A DNA stretch of 64,000 nt. It comes from Nostoc sp. XA010. GTDB lineage: Bacteria; Cyanobacteriota; Cyanobacteriia; Cyanobacteriales; Nostocaceae. The stretch lies in assembly GCF_020829625.1 (NCBI RefSeq), contig NZ_JAIVFX010000001.1, positions 558,001 through 622,000 on the forward strand, given 5' to 3'. Position 1 is the first letter of the stretch. Each line of letters begins with the position of its first letter. The position numbers and the translations under genes were made by a program. Positions 37,075 to 44,899 of the stretch are shown here, one piece after another. The notes beneath the pieces are model-generated. The model was given only the letters and a program-made list of their open reading frames with translations, had not been told where the DNA came from and made no database searches.

Positions 37075-37260
37075 CCTGAAAAAGTTAGCTCTTAGAGTTT
37101 CCCCTTTTGCAGAGGAGCTAGTAGCTTGCTTTTAGCGTAACGGTAGCAACGTAGGAATGTGTAGCGTAGGAACTACTGAAAGGGTTCCCCGACTCTTAAA
37201 GCTTGCTAGCAAAAACGTCTTTGAACAGGAGAAGCAACTGGCGTAAGCTCATTTAGATAT
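37075..37260. repeat. Palindromic repeat block splitting the NsiR1 array
   Basis: Nostoc-type repeat sequence (AGCGTAACGGTAGC, GCTTGCTAGCAAAAA and inverted partners) separates units 4 and 5; nothing codes here. Confidence 0.5.
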
Positions 37261-37306
37261 AGGTTTCAAGCTTTTAGTGCGTAAGTTTTGTGCTTACTTC
37301 CTTCAT

Positions 37307-37366
37307 AAAAAAACCCCCCAGTGGGTGTTAGCCAACCAGGGGAGTTAGTTATCAGGGTGCATCTAC
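37307..37366 (-). ncRNA. nsiR1: NsiR1 unit 5
   Basis: Nearly identical to unit 1 over the whole 60 nt. TCCGGA at 37398-37403, seven Ts at 37307-37313. Confidence 0.85.
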
Positions 37367-37436
37367 CAATTAAATGTTCTAGGTTTAACCACCATGCTCC
37401 GGATAAATTTCTGAGAAAATTGATTCTTTTCTTGTG

Positions 37437-37502
37437 TCAAAAAAATAAGAGTGGATATTAATTGAATTAAGGGAGTTAAAGATCAAGGGATATCCCATCT
37501 AC
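37437..37502 (-). ncRNA. NsiR1 unit 6, degenerate
   Basis: Only the outline remains: A-run at 37437, a GATCAAGG/CATCTACTAAT core and TTCTGGTA in place of the -35. The stem is lost. Confidence 0.45.
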
Positions 37503-37582
37503 TAATCAAGTATTCTAGGGTTAAGCACTATTTTCTGGTAGAGAATATCTGCGTCAGAAGTTGCTGTTGTTTGCCAAAATTG

Positions 37583-37641
37583 AAAAAAACCCCCAGTGGG
37601 TTTTAGCCAACTAGGGGAGTTGAAGATCAAGGTGCATCTAC
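37583..37641 (-). ncRNA. nsiR1: NsiR1 unit 7 (closest to hetF)
   Basis: Complete: TCCGGA at 37673-37678, start near 37641, strong terminator with seven Ts at 37583-37589. It starts 183 bp upstream of the hetF GTG, so it lies opposite the probable hetF leader. Confidence 0.82.
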
Positions 37642-37823
37642 CAATTAAATGTTCTAGCCGCAAGTAATCCGATCCGGATAAAGTTGTAAAGGCAGAAAAA
37701 GCAAAACAACTAGAATTCAGAAACATTCAGGGGTGGGATGCATCTAAGTTATCAGAGGGAGCGAAAAATCGACTTGAAACTTTCGCGTTTCAAACCAGAT
37801 TTAGGAGGCAAACAGGAGAAACT

Positions 37824-40355
37824 GTGACCCAGGAATTCCACATTTCGGTAACTCCTGTAGGGCGAAATGACTACTTGGTGCGGACGGAACAAGTCGCGCC
37901 TGGAGTGCCATTGGCAGAAGAATTGGTGACTTGGCCTGTGGTTGATTGGTTAACAACTGCTGGGCATTTAATGAATGATCCGTTGAAGTCGGTGTTGCAA
38001 GGAGATGCATTCGCCTCTGGTGGGGACGAAAGCGATATCGCCAGAAACTCTGTTAATTTAGTGGTCTTGGGTCAACAATTTTATAACGCCCTATTTCAAG
38101 GCACTCTTAGGGATAGTTGGATTACTGCCCAAGGTATTGCCCAGAACCATCAACAAGTACTTCGCTTACGGTTGGGGCTAAAAGACACTAGATTAGCTCG
38201 TCTGCCTTGGGAAGTGATGCACGCTGGCGATCGCCCTCTAGCTACCGGGCCTTATGTCGCTTTTTCTCGCTTCCAAAGTGGAATTTTGGGAGTTTCGCCC
38301 TTGCGATCGCTGCGGGGGGCTACGCCTACACAAAATATGCCCACACCACTACAACAAGGTGGTGTAAGAGTATTGATGGTAATTGCTTCCCCCTCAGATC
38401 AAGTCCGCCTTGACTTACAAAAACAGGAAGCTATCAAACTGCAAGCAGAGCTTCATCGTATACCACGAATTGCTGAAAATAGCAATCATTTCCCAGAAAT
38501 TGAACTCACTGTATTAGATCAACCAGGGCGGGAAGAACTGACGCAAGCTCTAGAACAAGGCAGATACCATGTACTCCACTACTCTGGTCATAGTAACTTA
38601 GGTTCCAATGGCGGAGAAATTTATCTTGCTAGTCGCAGAACTGGCTTAACAGAAATATTAACTGGGGACGATCTGGCTGGTTTGCTCGTCAACAATAATA
38701 TCCAAATGGCAGTGTTTAACTCCTGCTTGGGGGCGTACACAGCAGCATCCGATCCCTCTGGAGATACTGGCGAACGAAATCTGGCAGAAAGTCTGGTGAA
38801 GCGCGGAATTAGAAGCGTTTTGGCGATGTCAGAACGGATTCCTGATGAAGTGGCGTTGACGCTTACACAATTGTTTTACCGCAACTTGAGTCAGGGATAT
38901 CCAGTAGATTTGTGCGTCAGTCGGGTACGCCAAGGATTAATTTCTGCTTATGGTTCTCACCAGATGTACTGGGCATTACCGATTTTATATCTCCAGCCAG
39001 AATTTGACGGTTTTCTGAGCCAGGAAACTGAGTTATCGGATGCAAAGCCCAATCAGTATAATTCGCCTTTAGGGGCAACTTCTACGATGTACTCTGCTAT
39101 GGCAGACGATAGCGAGATGCCTTTAGGAATGGAAGATATGATTCCTTCTGGTTTGGCGCGTGATTCTGGGTTGGACTGGCTAAGTGAAGATACTTGGGGC
39201 GATCTTGTTGATGAAATTGAGTATGATGACCCAAGCTATGCAGAAGATTGTGCTATAGTTTCGGATTTATTTCGTCAGCTAGATAACCAAACAGCTCCAA
39301 CTCAACTGGATCAACAAATTTCAGAAAATAGTCTTGAGCAAAGCCACGTTTCAGAAGAAATGACTTCTTCGCAAGAGGAAGCAGATTTGTGGGGAGAAGC
39401 CCCAACACCGCCGCCTCCAACTCCTGGAAACTTGGAAGGAAATTGGCAAAATTCTACTGATTTTTTGCGTAGGCGTAGCCAGCCGCAGGTATCGCAACCA
39501 GCCCTACCAGCATCTCGTACCCGTCGCCGCCAGATGTGGCCGATTGTGGGTATTGTGGGGATCAGTGCGTTAGTAGCTGCGATCGGTTTAAATTGGTGGT
39601 GGCAAAATAGAACCCAGCAGCCAATTCTGCCTAACATCCCAGTAATTCCTACCCAGTCTTTACCCATTAAAAAGCAGCAAAATATCGACTTAGAGGCAGC
39701 AGAGACTGGAATTGTCACCGCCACGGCTACAGAAAAGTTGAGCCAGGGCGACTTGCAAAGTGGGTTATTGGCTGTAGAAGAACTACTCAATCGTGGCGCA
39801 CTGACTGCGGCTGAAACTGCTCTGAAACTGATTTCAAGTAAACAAGCTGACGATCCATCGGTAAACTTTTACAAGGGACGATTAGCGTGGCAGTCTATCC
39901 AAGTCGGAAACAATAACTATAGCGTCGATGATGCCCGCCGTTACTGGGAAATTGCTGCAAAAGCTAACCCAGAATCGCTTTTGTATAATAACGCCTTGGG
40001 ATTTGCTTACTACACTGAAGGCGATCTAAATCGAGGTAATGATTCTTGGTTCAAGGCTTTGAATTTAGCTCTCAAAGAGCAGAACACAGACTCAACATCT
40101 ACAAAGACAGCAGTACCTCAAGATGCTTTAACTTCTTATGCTGGTTTAGCTCTCGGACTGTATAAATCTGCACTGAGTCAATCTAGTGGTAAGCAGACAC
40201 AATATTTGAAGGAAGCGATCAAGTTGCGACAATTGGTAATTAAGTCTGATCCAGTAAATTTTCAGGTAGATAAATTAGCTAAAAATTGGCTGTGGACGGA
40301 GAAGGCGATTGAAGATTGGCGATCGCTTCTTCAAGAGAAAGGTGAAGAACAGTAA
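37824..40355 (+). CDS. hetF: HetF, CHAT-domain caspase-like protease of heterocyst differentiation
   Basis: 843 aa from a GTG with AGGAG 10 bp upstream. Residues 1-400 form a CHAT (caspase HetF associated with TPRs) domain, with the catalytic dyad His256 (HYSGHSN) and Cys301 (FNSCLGA). A long acidic/proline-rich linker (about 410-570) is followed by a transmembrane helix (WPIVGIVGISALVAAIGLNWWW, near 572-593) and a TPR-like helical region to the end. HetF is required for heterocyst formation, controls HetR level and activity, and also affects cell division. The NsiR1 array upstream supports the assignment. Two palindromic repeats lie inside the gene, near 38314-38329 and 39467-39484, in frame. 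Confidence 0.93.
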   Translation: MTQEFHISVTPVGRNDYLVRTEQVAPGVPLAEELVTWPVVDWLTTAGHLMNDPLKSVLQGDAFASGGDESDIARNSVNLVVLGQQFYNALFQGTLRDSWITAQGIAQNHQQVLRLRLGLKDTRLARLPWEVMHAGDRPLATGPYVAFSRFQSGILGVSPLRSLRGATPTQNMPTPLQQGGVRVLMVIASPSDQVRLDLQKQEAIKLQAELHRIPRIAENSNHFPEIELTVLDQPGREELTQALEQGRYHVLHYSGHSNLGSNGGEIYLASRRTGLTEILTGDDLAGLLVNNNIQMAVFNSCLGAYTAASDPSGDTGERNLAESLVKRGIRSVLAMSERIPDEVALTLTQLFYRNLSQGYPVDLCVSRVRQGLISAYGSHQMYWALPILYLQPEFDGFLSQETELSDAKPNQYNSPLGATSTMYSAMADDSEMPLGMEDMIPSGLARDSGLDWLSEDTWGDLVDEIEYDDPSYAEDCAIVSDLFRQLDNQTAPTQLDQQISENSLEQSHVSEEMTSSQEEADLWGEAPTPPPPTPGNLEGNWQNSTDFLRRRSQPQVSQPALPASRTRRRQMWPIVGIVGISALVAAIGLNWWWQNRTQQPILPNIPVIPTQSLPIKKQQNIDLEAAETGIVTATATEKLSQGDLQSGLLAVEELLNRGALTAAETALKLISSKQADDPSVNFYKGRLAWQSIQVGNNNYSVDDARRYWEIAAKANPESLLYNNALGFAYYTEGDLNRGNDSWFKALNLALKEQNTDSTSTKTAVPQDALTSYAGLALGLYKSALSQSSGKQTQYLKEAIKLRQLVIKSDPVNFQVDKLAKNWLWTEKAIEDWRSLLQEKGEEQ

Positions 40356-40579
40356 GATGTGTGGTGTTGATTAAATTACCATATCTTCAAGGCCAAAGGC
40401 GTTGGATGCAACCTTGAAGCTAGCACGACAGGAAGCTTTAGCAGCTTATCCCTCTTTTGTCACTTTGGGAGAAGCCAATCGCTGAAAGCCTTTCGGAGCT
40501 TTAATTTTCAGATTTTAGCTACAAATTTTAGTTACTGTTAGAAAATAAAAGCTTAAAGCGTTATCAAATCAAAGTTTCA
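40356..40579. other. Region downstream of hetF, decayed sequence
   Basis: About 220 bp. A short in-frame remnant DATLKLARQEALAAYPSFVTLGEANR can be read at 40404-40485 but has no start or partner; it was not identified. Confidence 0.35.
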
Positions 40580-40751
40580 GAATTAAGCTTCGATTATTGT
40601 TTTCCGAGAGTGACAAAAGAGGGTTATGACGCAGCTTATTTAGTAATTAGCGTTGCGCTTACAATTGCCGTTAGCAACTCTTGATACTCGGTTAGCAGAG
40701 GCGGCGACTAGTTGCGGTGTGGGGTTTGTCGTTGTTAACGAGGAAACATGA
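40580..40751 (+). pseudogene. PIN-domain (VapC-type) toxin remnant
   Basis: The plus strand encodes GYDAAYLVI and then, after a +1 shift, ALRLQLPLATLDTRLAEAA to a stop at 40751. This is the C-terminal half of PIN ribonucleases, with two of the usual acidic residues (in YDAAYL and TLDTRL). The N-terminal half and an antitoxin gene are missing. A dead toxin-antitoxin locus. Confidence 0.6.
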
Positions 40752-40856
40752 ACTCAAGGCTGAGTTTGGGGCGTTTGTCACACCTTACCATGCGAAACCG
40801 GGGAATTGCGTTCCCTGTGAAAGTCAGGGAACGAGAAAAATACGAAAAGTTAAACT

Positions 40857-41666
40857 TTATGCCACAGCACTTGGTAAACTCACTTTCAACCGCTTAAACA
40901 TCGCTTCTCGTGCTTGTATAGCGAGGCTATCGTCAAAAGGTTCTAAGGTAATTTGTTGCTGATACTTTAGCCGCAGCGCTGTTTGAATTAACCAATCAGC
41001 GACAAAGGGATTTTTCGGTAACAAAGGGCCGTGAGAATAAGTAGCGATCGCATTCTGATAAAATGCCCCTTCTGTCCCATCTTCACCATTATTTCCCAAA
41101 CCGTACACCACTCGCCCCAATGCTTCCACTTTTCCCAACTTGGTGCGTCCGCCGTGATTTTCAAAGCCTACCAAATATGGTGTGCTACCCGTCATCTCTT
41201 TTAAATCTTGCGCTAGGCGTGAAGCTGTCACTTCAATTACCAAGTTACCAATACAGCGCTTAGTATTTTCACCAGGATGCACAGAAACTAAATCGAGTAT
41301 TCCCAAACCATCAATCCGTTGTCCTAAGCCTGGTTCATAATAATGTCCCAGTAATTGGGGTGAACCACAAGTAAAGACTCCTGGTGTTCCATTTTCGATT
41401 TTTTCGCGCATCGCGTCAGCTTTCGCACCTTGCAAATCACGCATGACAATTTCTTGCTGACGGTCTTGTGCGCCACCACCAACGATTACATCTACAGTTT
41501 TAATATCTGCGGCTGTGGCATTTTGATCTAAAGGTAACACTTTAACATCGTATCCCCGCCACTCGGCGCGACGTTCTATAGTGATTACATTACCGCGATC
41601 GCCATAGGTACTCATCAGCGTCGGATAAAGCCAACCTATTGTTAATTCCAAATTTTGAGAACTCAT
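40857..41666 (-). CDS. gatD: Lipid II isoglutaminyl synthase, glutamine amidotransferase subunit
   Basis: 269 aa from the ATG at 41666 (the frame is open 21 codons further up in repeat-like sequence). It is a CobB/CobQ-like class I amidotransferase with LYPTLMSTYGDRGNV, VGGGAQDRQQEIV, the nucleophile Cys in GVFTCGSPQLLG, and the His in FENHGGRT. With MurT it amidates the D-glutamate of lipid II to D-isoglutamine. Adjacent to murT on the same strand. Confidence 0.88.
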   Translation of the reverse strand: MSSQNLELTIGWLYPTLMSTYGDRGNVITIERRAEWRGYDVKVLPLDQNATAADIKTVDVIVGGGAQDRQQEIVMRDLQGAKADAMREKIENGTPGVFTCGSPQLLGHYYEPGLGQRIDGLGILDLVSVHPGENTKRCIGNLVIEVTASRLAQDLKEMTGSTPYLVGFENHGGRTKLGKVEALGRVVYGLGNNGEDGTEGAFYQNAIATYSHGPLLPKNPFVADWLIQTALRLKYQQQITLEPFDDSLAIQAREAMFKRLKVSLPSAVA

Positions 41667-41731
41667 AAATTTAGGGACTGGGGACTGGAGACTGGGGACT
41701 GGGGGAGAATAACAAATGACAAATGACAAAT

Positions 41732-43069
41732 TTAAAGAATTTTACGACCAGTCAGAACTTCTCGCACTTCTAACATGGCTGAGTAGGTGGGGAGAATATG
41801 CAAAGTTTCATTCTCTGGTGTATGCTCTAATGCAGTAGCGATCGCTTGTCGTAAATCTTCTTCCACAATTAAATTTAAGTTACTCTGATGGGACTTTTGG
41901 CTGTAACGTAGACGTAGTGCCATATCGTAGACGCGATCGCCACTCACTACTAAAGTCCCGCCGCGTTCGACTAATTTCTCGGTATCCACGTCCCAAATCC
42001 AGGATACATCAGTACCATCGGGTGTGCGATCGTTCAATACTAGCAGTGTGGTTTTATCTGTGCTTTGAGTAACTACGCGAATGGTTTCATTCGTTCCTAC
42101 AGGATTTTTTGATAACAATATTCGCACTCGTTTACCGTTAATTACTAAATCTTCCGCACGGCCAAAGGCAGCTTGAAAGGTATTAATAGTATCTCTGATT
42201 GTTACTTCGTCAACTCCTAACTCAATAGCCGCAGTAGCAGCAGCTAAAGTATTATATTTGTTGTACAAACCAACTAGAATTTGCGACCATTCACTACTTT
42301 CTAAAGTCGGTTTACTTTTACTAAAACCACACTTGGGACAAGTAAAATCTCCTAAATGAGACAAATAAACACCTTTGTAATCTAGAGAATGTCCACACTT
42401 GGGACAATAAATAGAATCAACGGCGTGAGGAATTGCTTCTAAATAATGTTCTGGTTCATTCAAGCCAAAGAATAACACCCGTTGGGGTAACTGCTGACCA
42501 AGGTTAGATAAAGTTGGGTCGTCGGCATTAGGAATTACCACTGTTTCTGGTGGTAGCGTAGAAATAACTTTTGTCCAACGCTTACTAATTGTGTCTACTT
42601 CGCCGTACCTATCGAGTTGGTCGCGGAACAAGTTTAAACAGAGAATAATTCGTGGCTGGAGTGGTGCTAATACTCTTGGTACAATATTTTCATCAACTTC
42701 CAAAATGGCATAATCAGTATTTAACGTACCTAGTAAGTTGGTGCTTTCTAAAAGCGCCGTCATCAAGCCATTTTCCAGATTTGCACCTGTAGAATTATGA
42801 GTGACGCGAAAACCCTTGCGTTCTAGTATTGTGCATAAAAGCAGGGCTGTAGTGGTTTTGCCGTTAGTACCAGCAATTAAAATCACCCCGTTTTTAACTT
42901 GCTGACTCAATAATTGTAAAAGTCGAGGTTCAATGCGACGAGCAATCGAGCCTGGTAATACACTAGCAGCACCCAGACGGAGCGATCGCACTATAAACGT
43001 CACACTTTTTGCCACTGACACCGCGAAACCCAATCGCAGCCTATCTATGAATTGTATTTTGCTTCCCAC
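41732..43069 (-). CDS. murT: Lipid II isoglutaminyl synthase, Mur-ligase subunit
   Basis: 445 aa Mur-ligase fold. ATP loop GTNGKTTTALLL (near residue 65), a zinc-ribbon insertion with two CPKCG pairs (CPKCGHSLDYKG ... CPKCGFSKSK), and the C-terminal DUF1727 domain with NDRTPDGTDVSWIWD. It binds lipid II and ATP while GatD supplies ammonia. gatD follows 66 bp downstream. Confidence 0.9.
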   Translation of the reverse strand: MGSKIQFIDRLRLGFAVSVAKSVTFIVRSLRLGAASVLPGSIARRIEPRLLQLLSQQVKNGVILIAGTNGKTTTALLLCTILERKGFRVTHNSTGANLENGLMTALLESTNLLGTLNTDYAILEVDENIVPRVLAPLQPRIILCLNLFRDQLDRYGEVDTISKRWTKVISTLPPETVVIPNADDPTLSNLGQQLPQRVLFFGLNEPEHYLEAIPHAVDSIYCPKCGHSLDYKGVYLSHLGDFTCPKCGFSKSKPTLESSEWSQILVGLYNKYNTLAAATAAIELGVDEVTIRDTINTFQAAFGRAEDLVINGKRVRILLSKNPVGTNETIRVVTQSTDKTTLLVLNDRTPDGTDVSWIWDVDTEKLVERGGTLVVSGDRVYDMALRLRYSQKSHQSNLNLIVEEDLRQAIATALEHTPENETLHILPTYSAMLEVREVLTGRKIL

Positions 43070-43216
43070 ATCGGTATCCTAGTCTTCTGGCAGTTGCTAA
43101 TTGAAAATATTTAATTGCAAATTTAATATGCGTGAGTTTAGCGAATCCTAGCTGAAAAAGCCAGCCTTAAAATCAAGTTGCAGGAAATCAGGGGGCAGGG
43201 GAGAGTTAAAATCTAG

Positions 43217-43300
43217 TTCATCCACCTCGGAACTGGATTCATCCGCCTCAGAACTTCGTTCATCCGCCTCAGAACTGGATTCATCCACCTCAAAACTCCG
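43217..43300. repeat. 21-bp tandem repeat, four units
   Basis: TTCATCC(A/G)CCTC(A/G)GAACT plus a 3-bp variable tail, 21 bp per unit, at 43217, 43238, 43259 and 43280. The first and third units end in GGA and the second and fourth in CG. It lies in the 372-bp gap upstream of the next gene. Confidence 0.85.
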
Positions 43301-43441
43301 TTTATCTCCATCATCCACTTACGAGAGATAATCTCAGTAGGCGTTATCTTAAAAAGTAGTGCGCGGGCGTAGTTACATATCCAGCCCAGTTTGCCGAATT
43401 CAGCACAAACTCACGACAAGTAGTAGCTTGCAAGGTTCCTT

Positions 43442-44032
43442 TTGATGAATAGCACAAAGTTTCTTTTTTTACATAAACAAATTACTGGCTGGCAAAGGTG
43501 GTTGTCCAAATGCCTGTTGTTGCTTGCAAGTCTTTTCATTATAAGTATGCAACCTGCACATGCTGGTCTTAATAATGATTTATATGATGGCAACATTTTT
43601 GTCGTTTACGCTGGAAATGGTTCATTAGTTCCTCCCAGACAGACACTGGCACAGGCTTTAGCGGAACATAAACCCATATTTTTGGCCTTTTATTTGGATG
43701 ACAGCAGCGATTCCAAAAGATATGCCATTTCCATTTCACGGGTACAGGAATTCTATGGCCGGGTAGCAGAAATTATGCCTATTAGTGTAGATGCTATCCC
43801 GCTTAAACAGACCTATGACCCTACAGAAGCAGGATATTACTATTCTGGCGCTGTTCCTCAAGTCGTGGTGTTTAATAAATCAGGTGAAGTCGTTTTAAAT
43901 AAAAAAGGTCAAGTAGCTTTTGAAGATATAGACGATCAATTTCGTAAAATCTTTGATTTAGTACCACGTACTGAAACAGCACAGCTAAAACGGCGAGCCT
44001 TTAATGAGTTTAGTAGTGAGTTAGCTAAATAA
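43442..44032 (+). CDS. Thioredoxin-like thylakoid/lumen protein (possible PSI accumulation factor)
   Basis: 196 aa. N-terminal signal or anchor (residues 18-42, ending MQPAHA), then a thioredoxin-like domain: NNDLYDGNIFVVYAGNGSLVPP, FLAFYLDDSSDSKRYA in place of the CxxC region, and GAVPQVVVFNKSG as the cis-proline segment. There is no CxxC, so it is not a classical reductase. I associate this family with cyanobacterial proteins annotated as thylakoid membrane photosystem I accumulation factor, from memory only. Confidence 0.7.
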   Translation: MMNSTKFLFLHKQITGWQRWLSKCLLLLASLFIISMQPAHAGLNNDLYDGNIFVVYAGNGSLVPPRQTLAQALAEHKPIFLAFYLDDSSDSKRYAISISRVQEFYGRVAEIMPISVDAIPLKQTYDPTEAGYYYSGAVPQVVVFNKSGEVVLNKKGQVAFEDIDDQFRKIFDLVPRTETAQLKRRAFNEFSSELAK

Positions 44033-44201
44033 CTTATGGGGTAGACCAAATTGGTCTGCCCTAATTTTTAGTGATATCTGTTACTACATTGCCGTCGATG
44101 TCAAAGCATAATATTGAAATATCTGTGTTAACAATTCAGTAAATTAATCCATAGTCTATAGTCCGTAATCAATGCCCAATGATTAACTAGAGTGTATTCT
44201 A

Positions 44202-44810
44202 ATGTCAAAGGTTTACACGACCCAGGAGCTAATTCAAATTTTGGCAGCCGAACGCCAAGCCTGCCTCAAGGGAAAACGCCTAAAATTAGAAATACCAGTC
44301 TCTGGCAATCCTGTAATTGACCAGTTTCTCATGAATGATGGGCTGCAACAGTTCACTGCCTATCAAGATTTCAAAGCTGCAATTCATGAATATCAGAGGG
44401 AAAACCAAGTTTCAGGTATTATTTGGCGGGAGGTAACAGTCAAAGGTAAAAACTTGAACTATCCGGAAGTAGATAGTGAGTTAATAGCCCTCGCCAGTGA
44501 CTTAGAGATATTAAAAACTGCTAAAAATTCTATCGTAGAATTTTGGTATGAAGTCTCTATGGGGATGGATTTATATTTGAGCTTCAATAATAATAAACAG
44601 TACCAAAAAATTGTCACATCTGATGTAGAGAGAATTGTTCAAATAACAGAATGGGCAAGTTTGTGCAAGTGGGAAAATTCTAACTTTTTGGAAATAATTT
44701 TGCAGCTAGGATGGGGTAAACCAGAAGAAGCTTGTTATAAACGAGGAAGACCGCAATCGGGTAGTGAATATATTCATGCAGTCAATCCTGGTAATCGACC
44801 TATTGGTTGA
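44202..44810 (+). CDS. Hypothetical protein
   Basis: 202 aa, soluble, with no recognised motif. The N-terminus (YTTQELIQILAAERQACLKGKRLKL) is helical and basic; the rest is mixed. A TCCGGA at 44462 lies inside the gene and is likely chance. Single gene between two intergenic repeats. Confidence 0.55.
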   Translation: MSKVYTTQELIQILAAERQACLKGKRLKLEIPVSGNPVIDQFLMNDGLQQFTAYQDFKAAIHEYQRENQVSGIIWREVTVKGKNLNYPEVDSELIALASDLEILKTAKNSIVEFWYEVSMGMDLYLSFNNNKQYQKIVTSDVERIVQITEWASLCKWENSNFLEIILQLGWGKPEEACYKRGRPQSGSEYIHAVNPGNRPIG

Positions 44811-44899
44811 GTGAAGAGACAGGGGGCAGGGGGCAGGGGGAAAAGATACTAGAAGAATTTGCTCCTTTTCCTCTTTTTTGAACAAGCCCTCTTGCCTGC

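Noticed and set aside
36543..37641. CRISPR array as explanation of the repeats upstream of hetF
   Set aside because: Units are 60-100 bp, irregularly spaced, diverge from each other, and each has its own promoter and terminator; no cas genes.
44462..44467. TCCGGA inside the 44.2 kb gene
   Set aside because: Internal to a coding region with no feature starting behind it.
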